From: Chondrosia reniformis | Taxonomy: Eukaryota > Porifera > Demospongiae > Chondrillida > Chondrillidae | DNA length: 64,000 bases | Assembly: GCA_947172415.1 (NCBI GenBank) | Contig: OX359202.1 | Location: 4,636,899-4,700,898, forward strand | Direction of reading: 5' to 3' | Part shown: piece after piece, positions 37,201-49,579 of the stretch | Layout: the number at the start of each line of letters is the position of its first letter | Position numbering within the stretch: position 1 is the stretch's first letter | Position numbers and translations under genes: made by a program | Notes under the pieces: model-generated | Seen by the model: the letters and a program-made list of their open reading frames with translations, nothing else | What the model was told of the DNA's origin: nothing | Databases searched by the model: none

Positions 37201-40200
37201 CAAGTGCTTAGATTACTGGAAGGCAACCACTGGTTGACATAAATAGACATTTGATTCAGTCACTTGGTTGGTCAGGGTATTGCTTTCCAGTGATTATCTA
37301 TTATTCCGTCATCCTTTGCACGGGCTCAATACCCCTACGTACATAAGGTTATGTGTACATATATAAACCTGAACATACCAGTATACAGCCCTATAAGGAA
37401 AACAGCAACAGCTAAATAACATTCTTTTGATTTCAATGCTAAGAAGCACTCTGCAAAAGAAAAAAAAACAATTAATATTATGAAGGTTAAAATTCTTGTG
37501 TACGCAGAGTAGGTTAGTTGTCATTATTTTTACACAAAATTTCCAGCTTTACTTCTATCTATAGATTAGAATATACACGTACCTTCAAAAGGTCCAGATT
37601 TTATATCATTTACTGAAGCAGTCACTATTAGATAGGGAGAATTATCAGTAAAAGCACCAATTGCTTAGAAGCTTATACATACCATTACTACTGCTTGGAA
37701 ACATCAAATAAATAAATGGTTCAATTTTGTCAATAGAACTTTCATGACTGTAGGATAGTGCTGTTGTTTGTTTAAAAGTGTCACAATTGATGATGATTCT
37801 TTTTTTCAGCAATTCAACTACTGTAGTAGGACCAAATAAAATATTGAAGACATGCATAACTGACCCAATCGTGGGTACATTTTCTCTAGCTACCTTACCT
37901 TCATGTCCGTTTAATTTTTCATGTATTACAGGAAATTGAAAATAAATAAATTGTCTATTATAAATAATTCCTACATATGTAGCATAAAGTAGATATTGAT
38001 TAAAGATACACATACATTTGTATGTAAAGGTAAAAGTTACTAAGAACATAAAAAGAGCCATGCACTTTAAAGTACAAACTAAACACAATAATAGTAATAG
38101 CACATGTATTATTAGCAAGGATATTTATTTTACTGCCACGAATACCATATAGCAGGAAATGTTTGCGACGACTTTTATTTTTCATTTTTCATGAGCTAAT
38201 CCCAACTTGAAGAAATGGAAGAACTTTTCACAAGTTTCAAGTATTCTAGCTATGATTCACTCTCTGCAACAGTGGTTCAATCCTGTTGATGTGCTGCCAC
38301 TACTAAACGACTTTTTATGCATCACTATCAGCCCAACTACTATTCAGGAAGCGAACAAGGTTTTCAAGGTCAGCATAACCTCGACACCTTCTATGTAGAG
38401 GAGCATATGTTAGGGTCGCAAGCGAGCAGCAGGCTAAGATCGCACAGTACATGTCCCTGCATGGTAACACAGCAGCTGCATGCTTATTCTCCAAAGCGTT
38501 GGGCTTTGCCATCAAGGATAGCAGCATTCAGTCATGGAAAACAAAGCACCAGACCAAGATTCAGCGCAGGTGGGCCAACAATAAGTCTGACTTTCAGCAC
38601 AGCCACTGCAAATACATCCTGAGCATTACCTTGTTCACTTTGGCGGAAGTTGTTCACCGATTGTGGCAGCCCGAACATCTTAGTACATTTGATAGCCTCT
38701 CACCATTGCTTTCACACTGACACACACATGTTTTGTACCAGCTGTACATCCGGATAAGTGGCTATACGTAGAGCACCTGAAAATATCAACTTGCAAAAGT
38801 AAGAGTCGAGGACTTTTTCAAAGATTCGCAAATATTTACCACTATATGGTATAATATAGTTGGTATACCTTCAGAGAGGGCAGTACATAACATACTTTAG
38901 CAACTTGTTACAATTTACTGTCATACTACCTATATATATGGGCAAAACTATTATAAGCAGTTTATGAATATTATTATAGTGGTTCTCCACATTATGTGCT
39001 AATCACTAATATAATAGCTTGCTTCTTGTGATCCAGAAGCAATTCAAGTCACATAAGTAGTAAAAATTCAACAATCAAATTTAAGAGAATTTTCATTCAT
39101 CAAAAGAGGGCAATGGAATCATTAAAGTAAGTAGAATCAATAAGGATTGATAATGATTTGAAATAATGCATGAAATTTCATTATAAGAAGCATAGAGGTA
39201 AATATAACATACAATGAATATGCCAACCATCTACAATACAAGAAATCATTGAAATTGTGAAAGTACGTATATACGTATTTACGTACGTATACTGTACTAG
39301 TATATGTCCTTTTACATGTCTAAGGTTACGTAGGTACTGTACATATATCAATTAGCAATCTATGTAATCCTAAATTTGGTAAATGTGATATTAGAGCATA
39401 AAATCAGACTGAAGTTGGTTATGCTGCATGCAGGCTACCAAAACAGCTTACCTTTTAAGTACCAGATGATTTGATTACAGATACTATCACCTAGGAATAT
39501 AGTAAGAGCATTAAGTGAGTGTCTGAAAAAGGCTCACAAATCAGACACAAGTGTCTTACAACTCTATTAACTACAACATCAAGACGCTCAGATATGATTA
39601 GAAATTAACTAAGCAGCTGTTTGGATGATAGGCAGGGATTACAAGAGTAGGCTGAGCTCAACTAGAGGCCAGATCCAAAATGACTGGAAGAAAATAGAAG
39701 CCTGGGTTTCTATTAAGACAAATATGGTATGTACGTATATGCGTACACACGTACATACTTTAAATCAGTAACATGATATTGAAGTCAAATCAAACGTGAA
39801 TAATAATTTGCCACATGCTCACCAGCACTAGGGTCAACTGCCCTATGAGGCACAAAACAACAATAATAACAAACATACGGTACAGGTCAAAAGAAAATTG
39901 GCGATTTCCGCAAGGGTTTGTACGGGAATCCGCAAATTTTCTGCGTACTGCTGTACAGCCATTTGCGGTTTGCCATATCAGCATCTGCGGGTATCGTCAG
40001 CGATGTTTGTAAACAAACGAACAATACGTATGTACGTAGGGTGTCGATAGGGAAGCCATGCAATCTATGAAGAAAATGATACGTACGTATGTTGAGCATT
40101 TCGATCTTTACCTACGTATAAGTATCGTCAGAATTAATAATACGAAAGTATGTAGACAACAATAAAATAATAGAGTATTCAAAACAGTTTGCTTTGTTGT

Positions 40201-43200
40201 ATAGATTCTTTTAATTGCTATAATTTTTAAAATATTGGATGCTGACCCTTTACTTTGGAGATGGAGAGACACAATTCTTTCTCTTTGATACTTAGTTAAT
40301 GGCATAGTATATTACTGGAAACTCATACGTATTATTCATTATCATTATTATTCATATTATTTATGTACGTACGTAAATCGCCAATCAAAACTCTACGATA
40401 AAACACTGAGGTCCGCTGAAAGAATCTGTGAAAATCCTCGGAATTTGTATAGATTCGCAAATTAACACCTATATTCTGAGGATTTTCACAGATTCCTTCG
40501 GCGGACCTCAGTGTTTTATTGTAGAGTTTTGATTGGCAAATTAAATAATATGAGTATCCTGTAATATCCTACATGCATTTGGACGTTATGAATCATTGCG
40601 ATTAGAAGAAGCGATTAGGAATGAGATGGCAAGCAAAATTATGGTAGAATGGATCGAAGGAAGGGCAGCTGGCAAAAGATTGTATGTAACAAGAAACAGT
40701 ATCAAAGAAGGAACTGTAGCTCCTGGAAAAACTGCTAGCGTGATTTGGGGAAAGTCAAGACTACGAATTGTAATCGTCATTATATACCATGTACGCATAC
40801 GTATACGTATGAACGTATACGCAAATTTCCGCACTTGCAGCTTTCCTCAGTTGCTCTCTCAAAAACCCTCAGACAGCTGCGTGGCCAACTGCAGACGGTG
40901 GCATTGTCCAACAGCGGAAAAATGCAAAAATCGCCAAGTTTCTTTTGACCTGTACCGTATGTCCTTATATATAGAAATTTTAGTTGACTAAATAGTCAAA
41001 CTGCGACAATTTAGCTACGTGGATAACCAGCCTACCTTCCACATGCAATGCTGCAGGGTCACCAGGGCTAGCACCTACAGGACATGATATATAGCAATAA
41101 ATTCAAGGGGTGTAATGATACAGAATTGATTTTTCAACACAATAAAGTTAATGGAAAGTTAATACTGTATATCAGGATATAAATGCGGGAGTAAAAGATT
41201 GCGAATTATGGATTTAAGTAAAATTGTGGTTAAAATAATCTCACACTTTTGCTATATATGTATACATAAGGAAAGACTTCTCCTTCACTAGTATAGCCCA
41301 TAGATAACATAATAACAGTATTAACTTAAAGAAATGTCTATTAAATTGCAAATGAGACTACATACCAAGACCTCTGAAACTTTCTTTAGTTATTCCATTT
41401 ACACAAAATGGATGCAGCAGCTCTATCAACTTCACATTAGAATACCAATCCCCATTTCTGGAGTGAATCAATCTGCATTCATTAAAGTAATCATAATGTG
41501 TTCTGGAATGCTTTTTCCCTAAAATGGCAAAAATACCTTATAAAGCATTTTAAGAATCAGATGATACAGCTATTACAGACACTATCTTATATTTATAAAC
41601 TCACACAAAAATAATGCCACTTTCTGTCCATAGCACAAATGTAAATGACTGAATGTACCTAGGAAAGCAAGAAGCAAAATCTACAATATTGAGGTTTGCT
41701 AGTACAATATAATCATAGAAGATAAACTGTGCTTTTGGAAAAATGGTTTTCATATTGATCAATCAATAAACATACAATTGAGCCAGTTACAAGGGAACTT
41801 ATATATTATCAGACTAATAATACCTTTGCACTTTGGGATTTTAAATTTTGCATCACTGAAATATATTTTCGCTTCCTTGTGAAATGGAGGAATGCATAAT
41901 CCAATCAATTTATGACAAATTTCAATTCCATGCTTAAAAAGATTTTTACCACAGTTAAAAAGCCGATAACATAATTCATGGTTATCTACTAGAAGCAGTT
42001 GAACCATCTTGGTTTCATTTAAAACGTTGAAACCTTGATTAGGTGGGTACTGTGCAAACCAAAAGAGAGAACTCCCTGTGATTAGATAAATATAAAAAGA
42101 TATAAATACTCAACATTGGTACTGGGTTTACACTTAGGAAGAATCCTAACCAGTTTTAACAATATCCAGGACTACAGTTTCAGGATTAAACCCTGTCCAG
42201 ACTGCATAAAAAAAACAGAATACATGTGCTACAACCACTATTACCTAAAAACCACAAAGACATTCAATAAATCACAGACTGAAACTATTAGATTGAATCT
42301 GAGATTCTAAGGCCTGCTACCAGGACATTCTTAGTTTAAGAACTACTTATTATAATAGAACATTGCAAAGTCTATCAGTAATTTTCATTGAATAGACCAA
42401 ATACTTTGACAGAAACATTGTAACATTGAAACTTCTTCATTAAAGTCTGTCAATAATCCATGCATATACGTATAATACAGATATGACCAGCTATTATTTA
42501 CTTACCAAAGATGTGCACAGGTAGAAGAATAAATGAAGTAATCAGTAGTATTAATGAAAGGAAATCTTTCATAAGGTAGTTATGAAAAGTTTGGTAACTG
42601 AAGGAAGTGGTTACATTGAACCTAGAATCATCTGAGTCCAAATTGTATTCTGATTCTAAATCTGGAACATAAACTAAGAAAAGAAAACAACAACAATGTA
42701 ACTCTGAAAGAAAATAAAACGGTTCCAGGAAAGGATCCTGTGGATTGTTCAAAAAATCTATATACGTAGATTTGGGAAGAATTGGAACTGAAGCCATTAT
42801 ACTCATGAATTAGGATAGTAGTGCAATCCATATTTACGGTGGGGTGGCCCAAAAAGTTGAAAAAAGCATTTCAATTAGGGAGAATGACAATTCACTAATT
42901 TACTGGTTACATATTGTTGTATAGCCTGAGCTAGTCACTTACCGCATTTATAAGACAAAATTTCAGTCTGATATCTTTTTTGGAAACCAGCAATTTCTTC
43001 TGTGGTCACAGGTTTTAACAGTGGTCTAATGATACATTTCAACTCTGTTTGAAAAAAATGTTGATTTAAAAATACATACGTACTTATCATTTGCAAATCT
43101 ATGCATACAATATGCATACAATATGTACAAGCAGATTTAGTAACTCTATCCTCTCACTGCTAGTACATTTTTGTAATCTGTTATGTGTTTAAAATTCTCC

Positions 43201-46200
43201 TGCTTCTTGAAGCTTAAGAAAATCTTATAAACATTAAAAAACATGCACTTTGTGTTTTGTGTTAAGATAACATTATGTAAATTATATGTATACTGTAATA
43301 CTGCTGTCTGTAGTAGTGGCCTCATGGGTCGAGTCTTCAGAAATAGATAGCCATCGATATACGTACATAGATGCCAGGAAATAGTGAAGCTTAATCACCT
43401 ATGGACTATATTACCGGTAAGGACTTTCCTGTTGGACCAAAACTAGACACTGAATTAAAAACACAGGCATAGTAATAAAAACAACATCTGCCATCACAAA
43501 CTAAAGAATCACAACTAATTTACCAACTGTCTTGTCAACATGTTCCCAATGGTGGTAATTAAAAAACTGGTCATTGAAGGAAGTCGTTACATTGAACCTA
43601 GAATCACCTGAGTCCACCTTGTATTCTGATTCTAAATCTGGAACCTTGTATTCTGATTCTAAATCTGGAAGCTTGTATTCTGATTCTAAATCTGGAACCT
43701 TGTATTCTGATTCTAAATCTGGAACCTTGTATTCTGATTCTAAATCTGGAACCTTGTATTCTGAAAGAGAACAAAAGGGTTTGCAGTATAGACATCCAAA
43801 GGATTGCTCAATAACTTACTATAGACTTGGGAAGAATTTGGGTTAAACTATTGAATATACGTACGTAGCAATTTTACTTCAAGGTAATTTTACCCTGTAT
43901 GATTGTTTTCATTTGCAATTGGTTGTATGGCTTCATGTTACAGAAATGCACTACTGAGTATGTAGCATATGTATATACTGTATTCGCTTGATCAGACGCC
44001 ACTCTCGATTAGTCACCACTCTCAAATTGTTGCCACACCCCCGGATGTGCTGAACAAAATAATCGCCGCTCTCAGATACTAGCCGCAGCTAATATTCGAT
44101 ATCAAAACAGACAGTGGTTACAGTTTAAGGATTGTAAAAAGTATAATATAATGGATTAGCAGTATGTCCTCTAGAACAAGTTCGTTCTCCTACAACTCAT
44201 CTTCCTCTTCTTCAACATCGCAAAGGTTCCTCGAAAATTGTGTGATGAAATAAATAGTAGCCGCGGTGTCTGATCGAGCGAATACGGTAGTTGAATACAC
44301 ATTAAACATTGTAAATGTTATATAGTCTCTCTGCACTGCACTGTATTGCATGGGCACCACAAAATGTACATTCTAGTGAATGCTAACTACAACTGGACAT
44401 TGAGACTTTGACATGATCACACTTATACGTACATAAGAACAAGATTGTAAACTAGATCCCATGGCTAATCAATTATTATTTTGCACCTACTAGATCGCAT
44501 TTCCTATACATATCTGTTACATCACTTCCAAAAGAGCCATTCTATTTAAGGGGTTTCAGTTAACAACAACAGCAGATTTGATGTACCTTGAGACAAAGCC
44601 AAGACCTTAAGGTTTCAAAACATTCGCACAAGCATACACATATTACTATTAGGGTTATAAACCATTTGTAAGTTACACACAAGGGCATTTTCCTTATATA
44701 ACAGTTACTCCAATTTTGCTTGTTTTATTGGGGCGAGCCCCAAACTGACAAGCCCCCATCTATATGTATATATATACGTACATATGTATCATAAGTACAT
44801 CATCTTAGACCACAAAGACCCCATTTAGGCCATGACATGGCCACTTTCTTGAGGCTGGTCATGCAGTGCTAATTCACTATCGTCACAAAATGACAAATGA
44901 CAGTCCTTAGCTGGCTAATATATGTGTGTACAAAAGACAAATCATGTTGATGTCTTCAACCTCCTACAGTTATTTATAGAGCTGTGAAAACTTTGCAAAT
45001 ATGCCTGATTACCCAGACGAAGTCTAGCTTATTCAACTCATCATGAACATCTACGTATAAATCACTCAGAACTCATTATCATCTGCCTGAGTGATTTATA
45101 GGTGTTCATGATGTGGGGGCACCACAATGATTATCATCTGCCTATGGGCAGCCCCTCTACTGTTTTATTCTTCCGGTTGTTACACTCATTTGATAGATTG
45201 ATATAATTATATACCTACGTATATGAAAACTAATTAACAGTTAAATTATATGTACATCTACTTTGCAAATGGCTGCATTGAGAAGCTCAAATTATTATTA
45301 TTATTCTTTATAATTTTGAGGACACTGAAGCGTTCAGAATCGATAAAGCGGCCAAGTAATTCGAGTGTGGGGGCGCCGGCCTCATGAGTTTTTTTAACTC
45401 CAATTACTTTTGATACTTAACAGTATTTTAATTTTTTGTTATTATTAATAGTTAAAACTGGTTTTGAAATTTTCTTGGTGATAAAATTAGGACTGCTCAT
45501 TCCTTAGTTCAGAGAAATTAATGAATTTGCATGTTTGCATTGCATGTTAGTTCATATGAAAAAAGAAAAAAATAGGAATTTTGGTATAGGACCTATAACT
45601 GTTTAACCTTTTGCTAATTTTGCTAATGTACGACAGCATTGAAATGTGCTTGATAATCTTTTTATATAAATGACTGCTAATTGTCGAACATAACCATAAA
45701 TCTCTTTGTTGTTGATTTATGAGGTGATAATTACGAGCGAATGTAATGAGTGAGTTATCTGCTTCAGCACTTCCTGTGACCTTTTTCAAGGTGGCATCGC
45801 TTCAGTTTTTCATGTGTAACAAACTCATCAGACCATGTTCGCTGTGTGTACGTAGTTACATTCTCACATTAAACAAACTGCACTACCTATCGCTACCTTT
45901 CAACTCAAATGTCTTCAGCTTAGCTAACACTGTAACAGTGATATCAGCAAATATATTAAACCTATGTTTCCAACCGTTTCATCTTTAATTAAATTGCCAT
46001 CGAAGTAAAAATTGGGTAAAAAACACTCCTTTTCAACTTTTTCCTGAGACAGTATTTCCTTACATTGGCCATTGCCACGGTAATTAATGAATCTATTGTT
46101 GGGGAGCATACTATTTTGAAGCCATTGTATTTTACTTGAAGGTCAAGACCAATGACATCATAAAAACAAAGCTACATGTATAAATATAGCCATATACATA

Positions 46201-46524
46201 GTGAAGGGGTGGGGGTACAGCCCCTCCCATTTTGAAAGTAAAGCAACAGTTTATTATTAGTGCTTGTCCCATGAGTATTTGGACTATGTCCACACTTAGT
46301 TGAAAATATTCTGAATAGGGCAACCATGTTTTTCCAACCATCCTACTTAGTGAGTATATACTCTCTGATATAACAAAAGGTATATGTATTAGGTTTCATT
46401 CTATATATATACCATTAAAAACCTATACACATGACATCAATAAAATGTCTAACTTACCAGAAAGGAAAAGGGAGCTGGCCGTGTGCACTACGATTATTGC
46501 GAAATAACACAAACCCCGGTGCAT
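33775..46524 (-). CDS. Gene 3: signal peptide, membrane segments and two death domains
   Basis: Sixteen exons join in frame to 840 residues: 46458-46524, 43524-43760, 42943-43044, 42506-42673, 41824-42075, 41366-41518, 41036-41074, 39452-39490, 37683-37970, 37583-37624, 37379-37450, 36926-37096, 36037-36123, 35898-35969, 35549-35815, 33775-34241. Every intron is phase 1. The N-terminus is a signal peptide. Hydrophobic segments occur near residues 175-195 and again at about 500-570. Two death domains close the protein. This looks like a membrane protein with a cytosolic death-domain tail. The middle could be mis-modelled, since hydrophobic segments on both sides of the 41-38 kb part leave topology unclear, and two genes are possible. 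Gene 4 is a paralogue. Confidence 0.58.
35549..36123 (-). CDS. Gene 3 juxtamembrane exons and first death domain
   Basis: Exon 36037-36123 (DERRLRLLLVVRATFMEF) and 35898-35969 (MNTLGQLTTKLTNQG) lead to 35549-35815, an 88-residue death domain. Marks: LNELVKICSKTH, WTMLAIQLGFSS (helix 2 Trp and LG), a CFDHMKRKWLTEEG helix 5 and YSKVLAASKAFG. This is the best death-domain match in the window. It is followed directly by the second death domain. Confidence 0.72.
36926..39490 (-). CDS. Gene 3 exons around the second membrane region
   Basis: Exons 39452-39490, 37683-37970, 37583-37624, 37379-37450 and 36926-37096 are all phase 1. The 37683-37970 exon reads IGSVMHVFNILFGPTTVVE and includes a Cys (IIINCDTF). 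Exon 37379-37450 gives CYLAVAVFLIGLYTG and exon 36926-37096 gives LLNILLSFICALVDF and FLIVYYFSKALEKK, all hydrophobic. These look like membrane helices just before the cytosolic tail. The 39-nt exon is accepted on splice sites and phase only. Confidence 0.5.
38207..38720 (+). pseudogene. Transposon helix-turn-helix fragment
   Basis: Plus-strand frames give ASEQQAKIAQYMSLHGNTAA and a following SKALGFAIKDSSIQSWKTKH, a helix-turn-helix as seen at the start of several DNA-transposon proteins. Frames are broken and no catalytic part is present. It lies in a Gene 3 intron. Confidence 0.55.
39878..40957. mobile_element. Tc1/mariner-like element remnant, 1.08 kb
   Basis: Near-perfect inverted ends of about 28 bp starting CGGTACAGGTCAAAAGAAA, with TA flanks. 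A minus-strand piece at 40180-40300 (LTKYQRERIVSLHLQSKG) looks like a Tc1 N-terminal HTH. It is interrupted by a palindromic insert at 40380-40537. Confidence 0.78.
40380..40537. mobile_element. Palindromic element nested in 39878-40957
   Basis: Arms start GCCAATCAAAACTCTAC and pair over about 70 bp around a short AT-rich loop. Confidence 0.78.
41036..43044 (-). CDS. Gene 3 middle exons (membrane and ectodomain-like part)
   Basis: Five phase-1 exons: 42943-43044 (ELKCIIRPLLKPVTTEE), 42506-42673 (VPDLESEY then DFLSLILLITSFILLPVHIF, a clear membrane segment), 41824-42075 (several Cys: YRLFNCGK, ICHKLIGLCIPPF), 41366-41518 (ending CVNGITKESFRGLG) and 41036-41074 (ASPGDPAALHVEG). Gene 4 has the same ITKxxFRxLG-ASPG junction and a membrane exon in the same place. 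No named domain is recognised. Confidence 0.58.
43524..43760 (-). CDS. Gene 3 exon with 9-residue tandem repeats
   Basis: The exon encodes five copies of VPDLESEYK (one starts with L), a 27-bp tandem repeat on DNA, followed by VDSGDSRFNVTTSF and a segment ending HVDKTVG. The single-copy form of the same unit, VPDLESEYNLDSDDSRFN, is found in exon 42506-42673, so one exon derives from the other. The repeat is strongly acidic. Array length may vary between individuals. Confidence 0.65.
43978..44287. mobile_element. MITE with CTGTATTCGCTTGATC ends
   Basis: Inverted ends (CTGTATTCGCTTGATCAGAC and CCGTATTCGCTCGATCAGAC) with TA flanks, in the first Gene 3 intron. No coding capacity. Confidence 0.75.
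46458..46524 (-). CDS. Gene 3 signal-peptide exon
   Basis: ATG at 46522-46524 starts MHRGLCYFAIIVVH, then a hydrophobic and small-residue run to SSLFLSG, before the GTAAGT donor. A short basic n-region, hydrophobic core and small residues near the end fit a cleaved signal peptide. Its phase (1) matches the next exon. The 2.7-kb intron that follows could hold another exon. Confidence 0.6.
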
Positions 46525-47885
46525 ACTTTTACCAAATAAGGATAAGAGGTACTACACCTTGGAAAGTACCGTGACGTCAGATTCCAAAACTAAGATAGAA
46601 GAAAAAAATCGAGCATGTAAAAATCTACATGCATGTTACGGTGGTATACAGCGGTGAATCATTTTCCTGAAACCATGTAAAATCAGGCGGCATATTCTGG
46701 AGACCTACGTACTACAGTAAGGATTTGACTCGACTGAGTCGCTGAACAAATCGAGATTGATTTGGTGTCGGGTTTATCTAAACGTCGACCTATATACTGA
46801 TTTACTTCTTTGTGAAAGGAGTTTTGGATATATCCTATATGTCGTATCAAACCAGAAATTTTGTTTACTATCTTCCTCATACAGCATATAGCCAGGTCTC
46901 TTTAAATAATAGTACTTTTTCAAATTAATGTAAAATATACAACCATATCTACTTATCTCGCTGATTTTATTTGTATAATATATGTATATATATAACTTGC
47001 ACTGTATATATGCGTATAATATTAACTAGTTGCTTAAATAAACGTATTATATATGTACGTATAATTTCATACACATACGTATAAATATCAGCACAGAATG
47101 CAAATATATTTGTAGTAAAATACGTATACGAATATATACATATATATTATATAGTGAATTAGATATATTTACCTGTAGAAAGTCTATATATTTCGTCTAT
47201 AACTCTGGTCAAACTAGATCTAACACGTGTCCAAAGGTCGAGGCGGTTTTTAAACTGATTCATGTGATATATGTATATATCGTAGCCATATATATAATAT
47301 GTGTATTAATTATATTCATATATAGTCTATATATACACATATAAACTAGCACGTGATCATATATATACAGGCAAGTCCTTTCAACAAGTAATCACAGCTG
47401 ACCTTTACCTACCTAACCTAGTTGATAACATTTACATATAGATGGTTCTGTATTTAAGCAAAGTGTATATGTAGCTATAGGTATCCATATGGGTACTGAC
47501 TGTGTCCTTATAGTTGCTAACCTTCTTCTGTTTTTTTTTTTTTTTATGAGTACGAGTATACAGAGAACTGCATAAAACTTTAACCTATTAAACTTCCAAT
47601 ACTTATAGGAACAGCATCTGCTATAACAAGTTAAAATCACACCTATTAAAAATTTGCAGTTATTTTTTGTACTAATTAACATATACGTACAGTTTAATAT
47701 ATAGTAAATTTTAACTTAGTACCATCCATACCTTTATATATATCCCTAGGCAGTCGGGCTATGTACCTGGGCAGACAGCCTGGTAGCCTTAAGTGGCAAT
47801 GGTTTAGACATGTCCAGGTATAGCCCCATGCCCCTTAACTACTTTTGGTTTGCCTTTTATACATTCATTGTATGCATGGGCACTC

Positions 47886-47923
<38 letters not shown>

Positions 47924-48232
47924 TATCCTCTCCCGGCCTATATAAATGCAATGTGTACATACATACATACATACATACATACATACTTGAAATAAATTTT
48001 CCATAGGAAATACATGTTCCAACTTTGATCAGACTTTATTTAAATTTTAATAATAAAACAATAGCGTAACAGTGCTGCATGAGATGTGCATTACAATACA
48101 ACTGTCAAAGGCTATAAGCTATAAAGACTTATGACTATCAGGGCTTATGATATATAGGTACATGTAAGTGTATAAGTAGGTATTAAATTCATTACCTAAT
48201 CACATGCAGCAATATCTAAATATATTTCTTAG
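46525..48232. other. Region between Gene 2 and Gene 3
   Basis: 1.7 kb holding Gene 3's upstream sequence. It is AT-rich with an (ATA)n run at 47887-47923 and a CATA run near 47958-47987. No exon was recognised; promoter elements cannot be assigned by eye. Confidence 0.5.
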
Positions 48233-49579
48233 TTATATATACCCTTGTGAACCACAACATCCTTTTATGAGTAGCAAAATATGATCAGTCGCATAGTCCT
48301 TTACACACAAGGCTTGCTTTGCTACTCGGTTTATGCAAGCCTCAATAAAAGCAGCATCAGTATCATCTAGTTCATAAGTAGCTATCCTCTGCACAACATC
48401 TGGTACATAAAGCAAATCACATCTAGGGGACCCCTCAGGAGGAGACAGAACTGGCTGAGGATATTGTCTAACTAGCTGTAGTTTTTTCAGCTTATTCATA
48501 ATTCCATATCCACAGTGTTTTCCTTCAATATCAGAAGTTGCAATACCATCAGCTAAGCAAAGTACAAAGTACTCAGGAAAACAGAATGCGGCTTGAGAGG
48601 ATTGGCTAGTGAGAAGAAGGCTAACATAGCTTAAATTTTGAAGGAGAAAGTGCTCAAGTGATCCAAGTTTCATTTCCAAGAACTTAGCCAAGGTAGGAAT
48701 GGAGCCTGGCTGGCCTTTATAACCTCTACTGAGAATAAATCTCTCGGCTAAAGTGAGACTTCGCAGTTCTTCTGCAGCAATGAGAGGACTCATCTTAGTT
48801 TGCATATTACTATTTCTTGATTTCAATTTCTTGATCAAGGTTTGCGGAAATGTCTTCCTTTTATTTCTAACTGGCTCTGAAGCATATTGATCAACTTCAT
48901 AGCTACATTGAATAACTTCTGCCATTTTAACTTCCTGTGCTATTACTCTTAAGACTATGGTTGGATCAACAGAGTCACTTAGCATTCCTTCAAAAATCCT
49001 CACTATTGATGCACAACCATAGCACAGGCGAGATATTACCTGGAAAGCTTCAATATCCTTTCTGTAGGGGCTGAACTCTTCAGCTGAACGGACAAGGCTG
49101 TAGGCCATTCTCTGGATGCTACTGTAGGACTCCAGATGGCCAACATTGACCAGGGCACATCCTCTCAGGAGCAGTATGTCTACCTTCTTGGTAAAGGACT
49201 GGTCTGTATCCATATCATCTGGACCAATCACAATGATATCAGTCTGAGGATGCTTCAGGTCTGGTAGCAGTGGAATGACAGTCTCCATATTGGATGGATG
49301 GTCCAGAATGTATAATCGGAAATGATTCTCAAAGCTCTTACCAATATTGGACTCGAGGTACTTGGGGCTCTTCTTCATGGTCTCCTTGATCTCAGGAGGG
49401 TCCTTCTGCAGTTTGGTGAGTGAAGGAATGGTTGCCTCTATCTCCTGCAGTGACGCCTTCAAGAAGTCATCAGTGGCACAGTTCAACCAGAAGACACCAC
49501 CTGGAAAGTGCTTGAAATTCTTGCACACAAAATCTCTGACTACTTCTGAGGGATCATGAGGACTCATTCCTTTGACAAG
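48233..49579 (-). CDS. Gene 2 last exon: degenerate NB-ARC/STAND-like domain
   Basis: This has the same opening as Gene 1 (LVKGMSPHDPSE, FPGGVFWLNC, RLYILDH) and is almost identical to it for about 180 residues, up to KDIEAFQ. After that point the two proteins diverge sharply, though they keep a shared pattern (QPVLSPPE, YVPDVVQRIA). Walker A is again GMSPHDPSE, with no GKT/S. Loss of the P-loop in both copies argues against a sequencing error. The C-terminus runs ATDHILLLIKGCCGSQG before the stop. Confidence 0.8.
   Translation of the reverse strand, partial: LVKGMSPHDPSEVVRDFVCKNFKHFPGGVFWLNCATDDFLKASLQEIEATIPSLTKLQKDPPEIKETMKKSPKYLESNIGKSFENHFRLYILDHPSNMETVIPLLPDLKHPQTDIIVIGPDDMDTDQSFTKKVDILLLRGCALVNVGHLESYSSIQRMAYSLVRSAEEFSPYRKDIEAFQVISRLCYGCASIVRIFEGMLSDSVDPTIVLRVIAQEVKMAEVIQCSYEVDQYASEPVRNKRKTFPQTLIKKLKSRNSNMQTKMSPLIAAEELRSLTLAERFILSRGYKGQPGSIPTLAKFLEMKLGSLEHFLLQNLSYVSLLLTSQSSQAAFCFPEYFVLCLADGIATSDIEGKHCGYGIMNKLKKLQLVRQYPQPVLSPPEGSPRCDLLYVPDVVQRIATYELDDTDAAFIEACINRVAKQALCVKDYATDHILLLIKGCCGSQGYI

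Noticed and set aside
45924-46109. Minus-strand frame with KEILSQEKVEKECFLPNFYF as a possible extra Gene 3 exon
   Set aside because: No acceptor gives the phase 1 needed after the signal-peptide exon, and the donor side is weak. Left out, though it could still be real.
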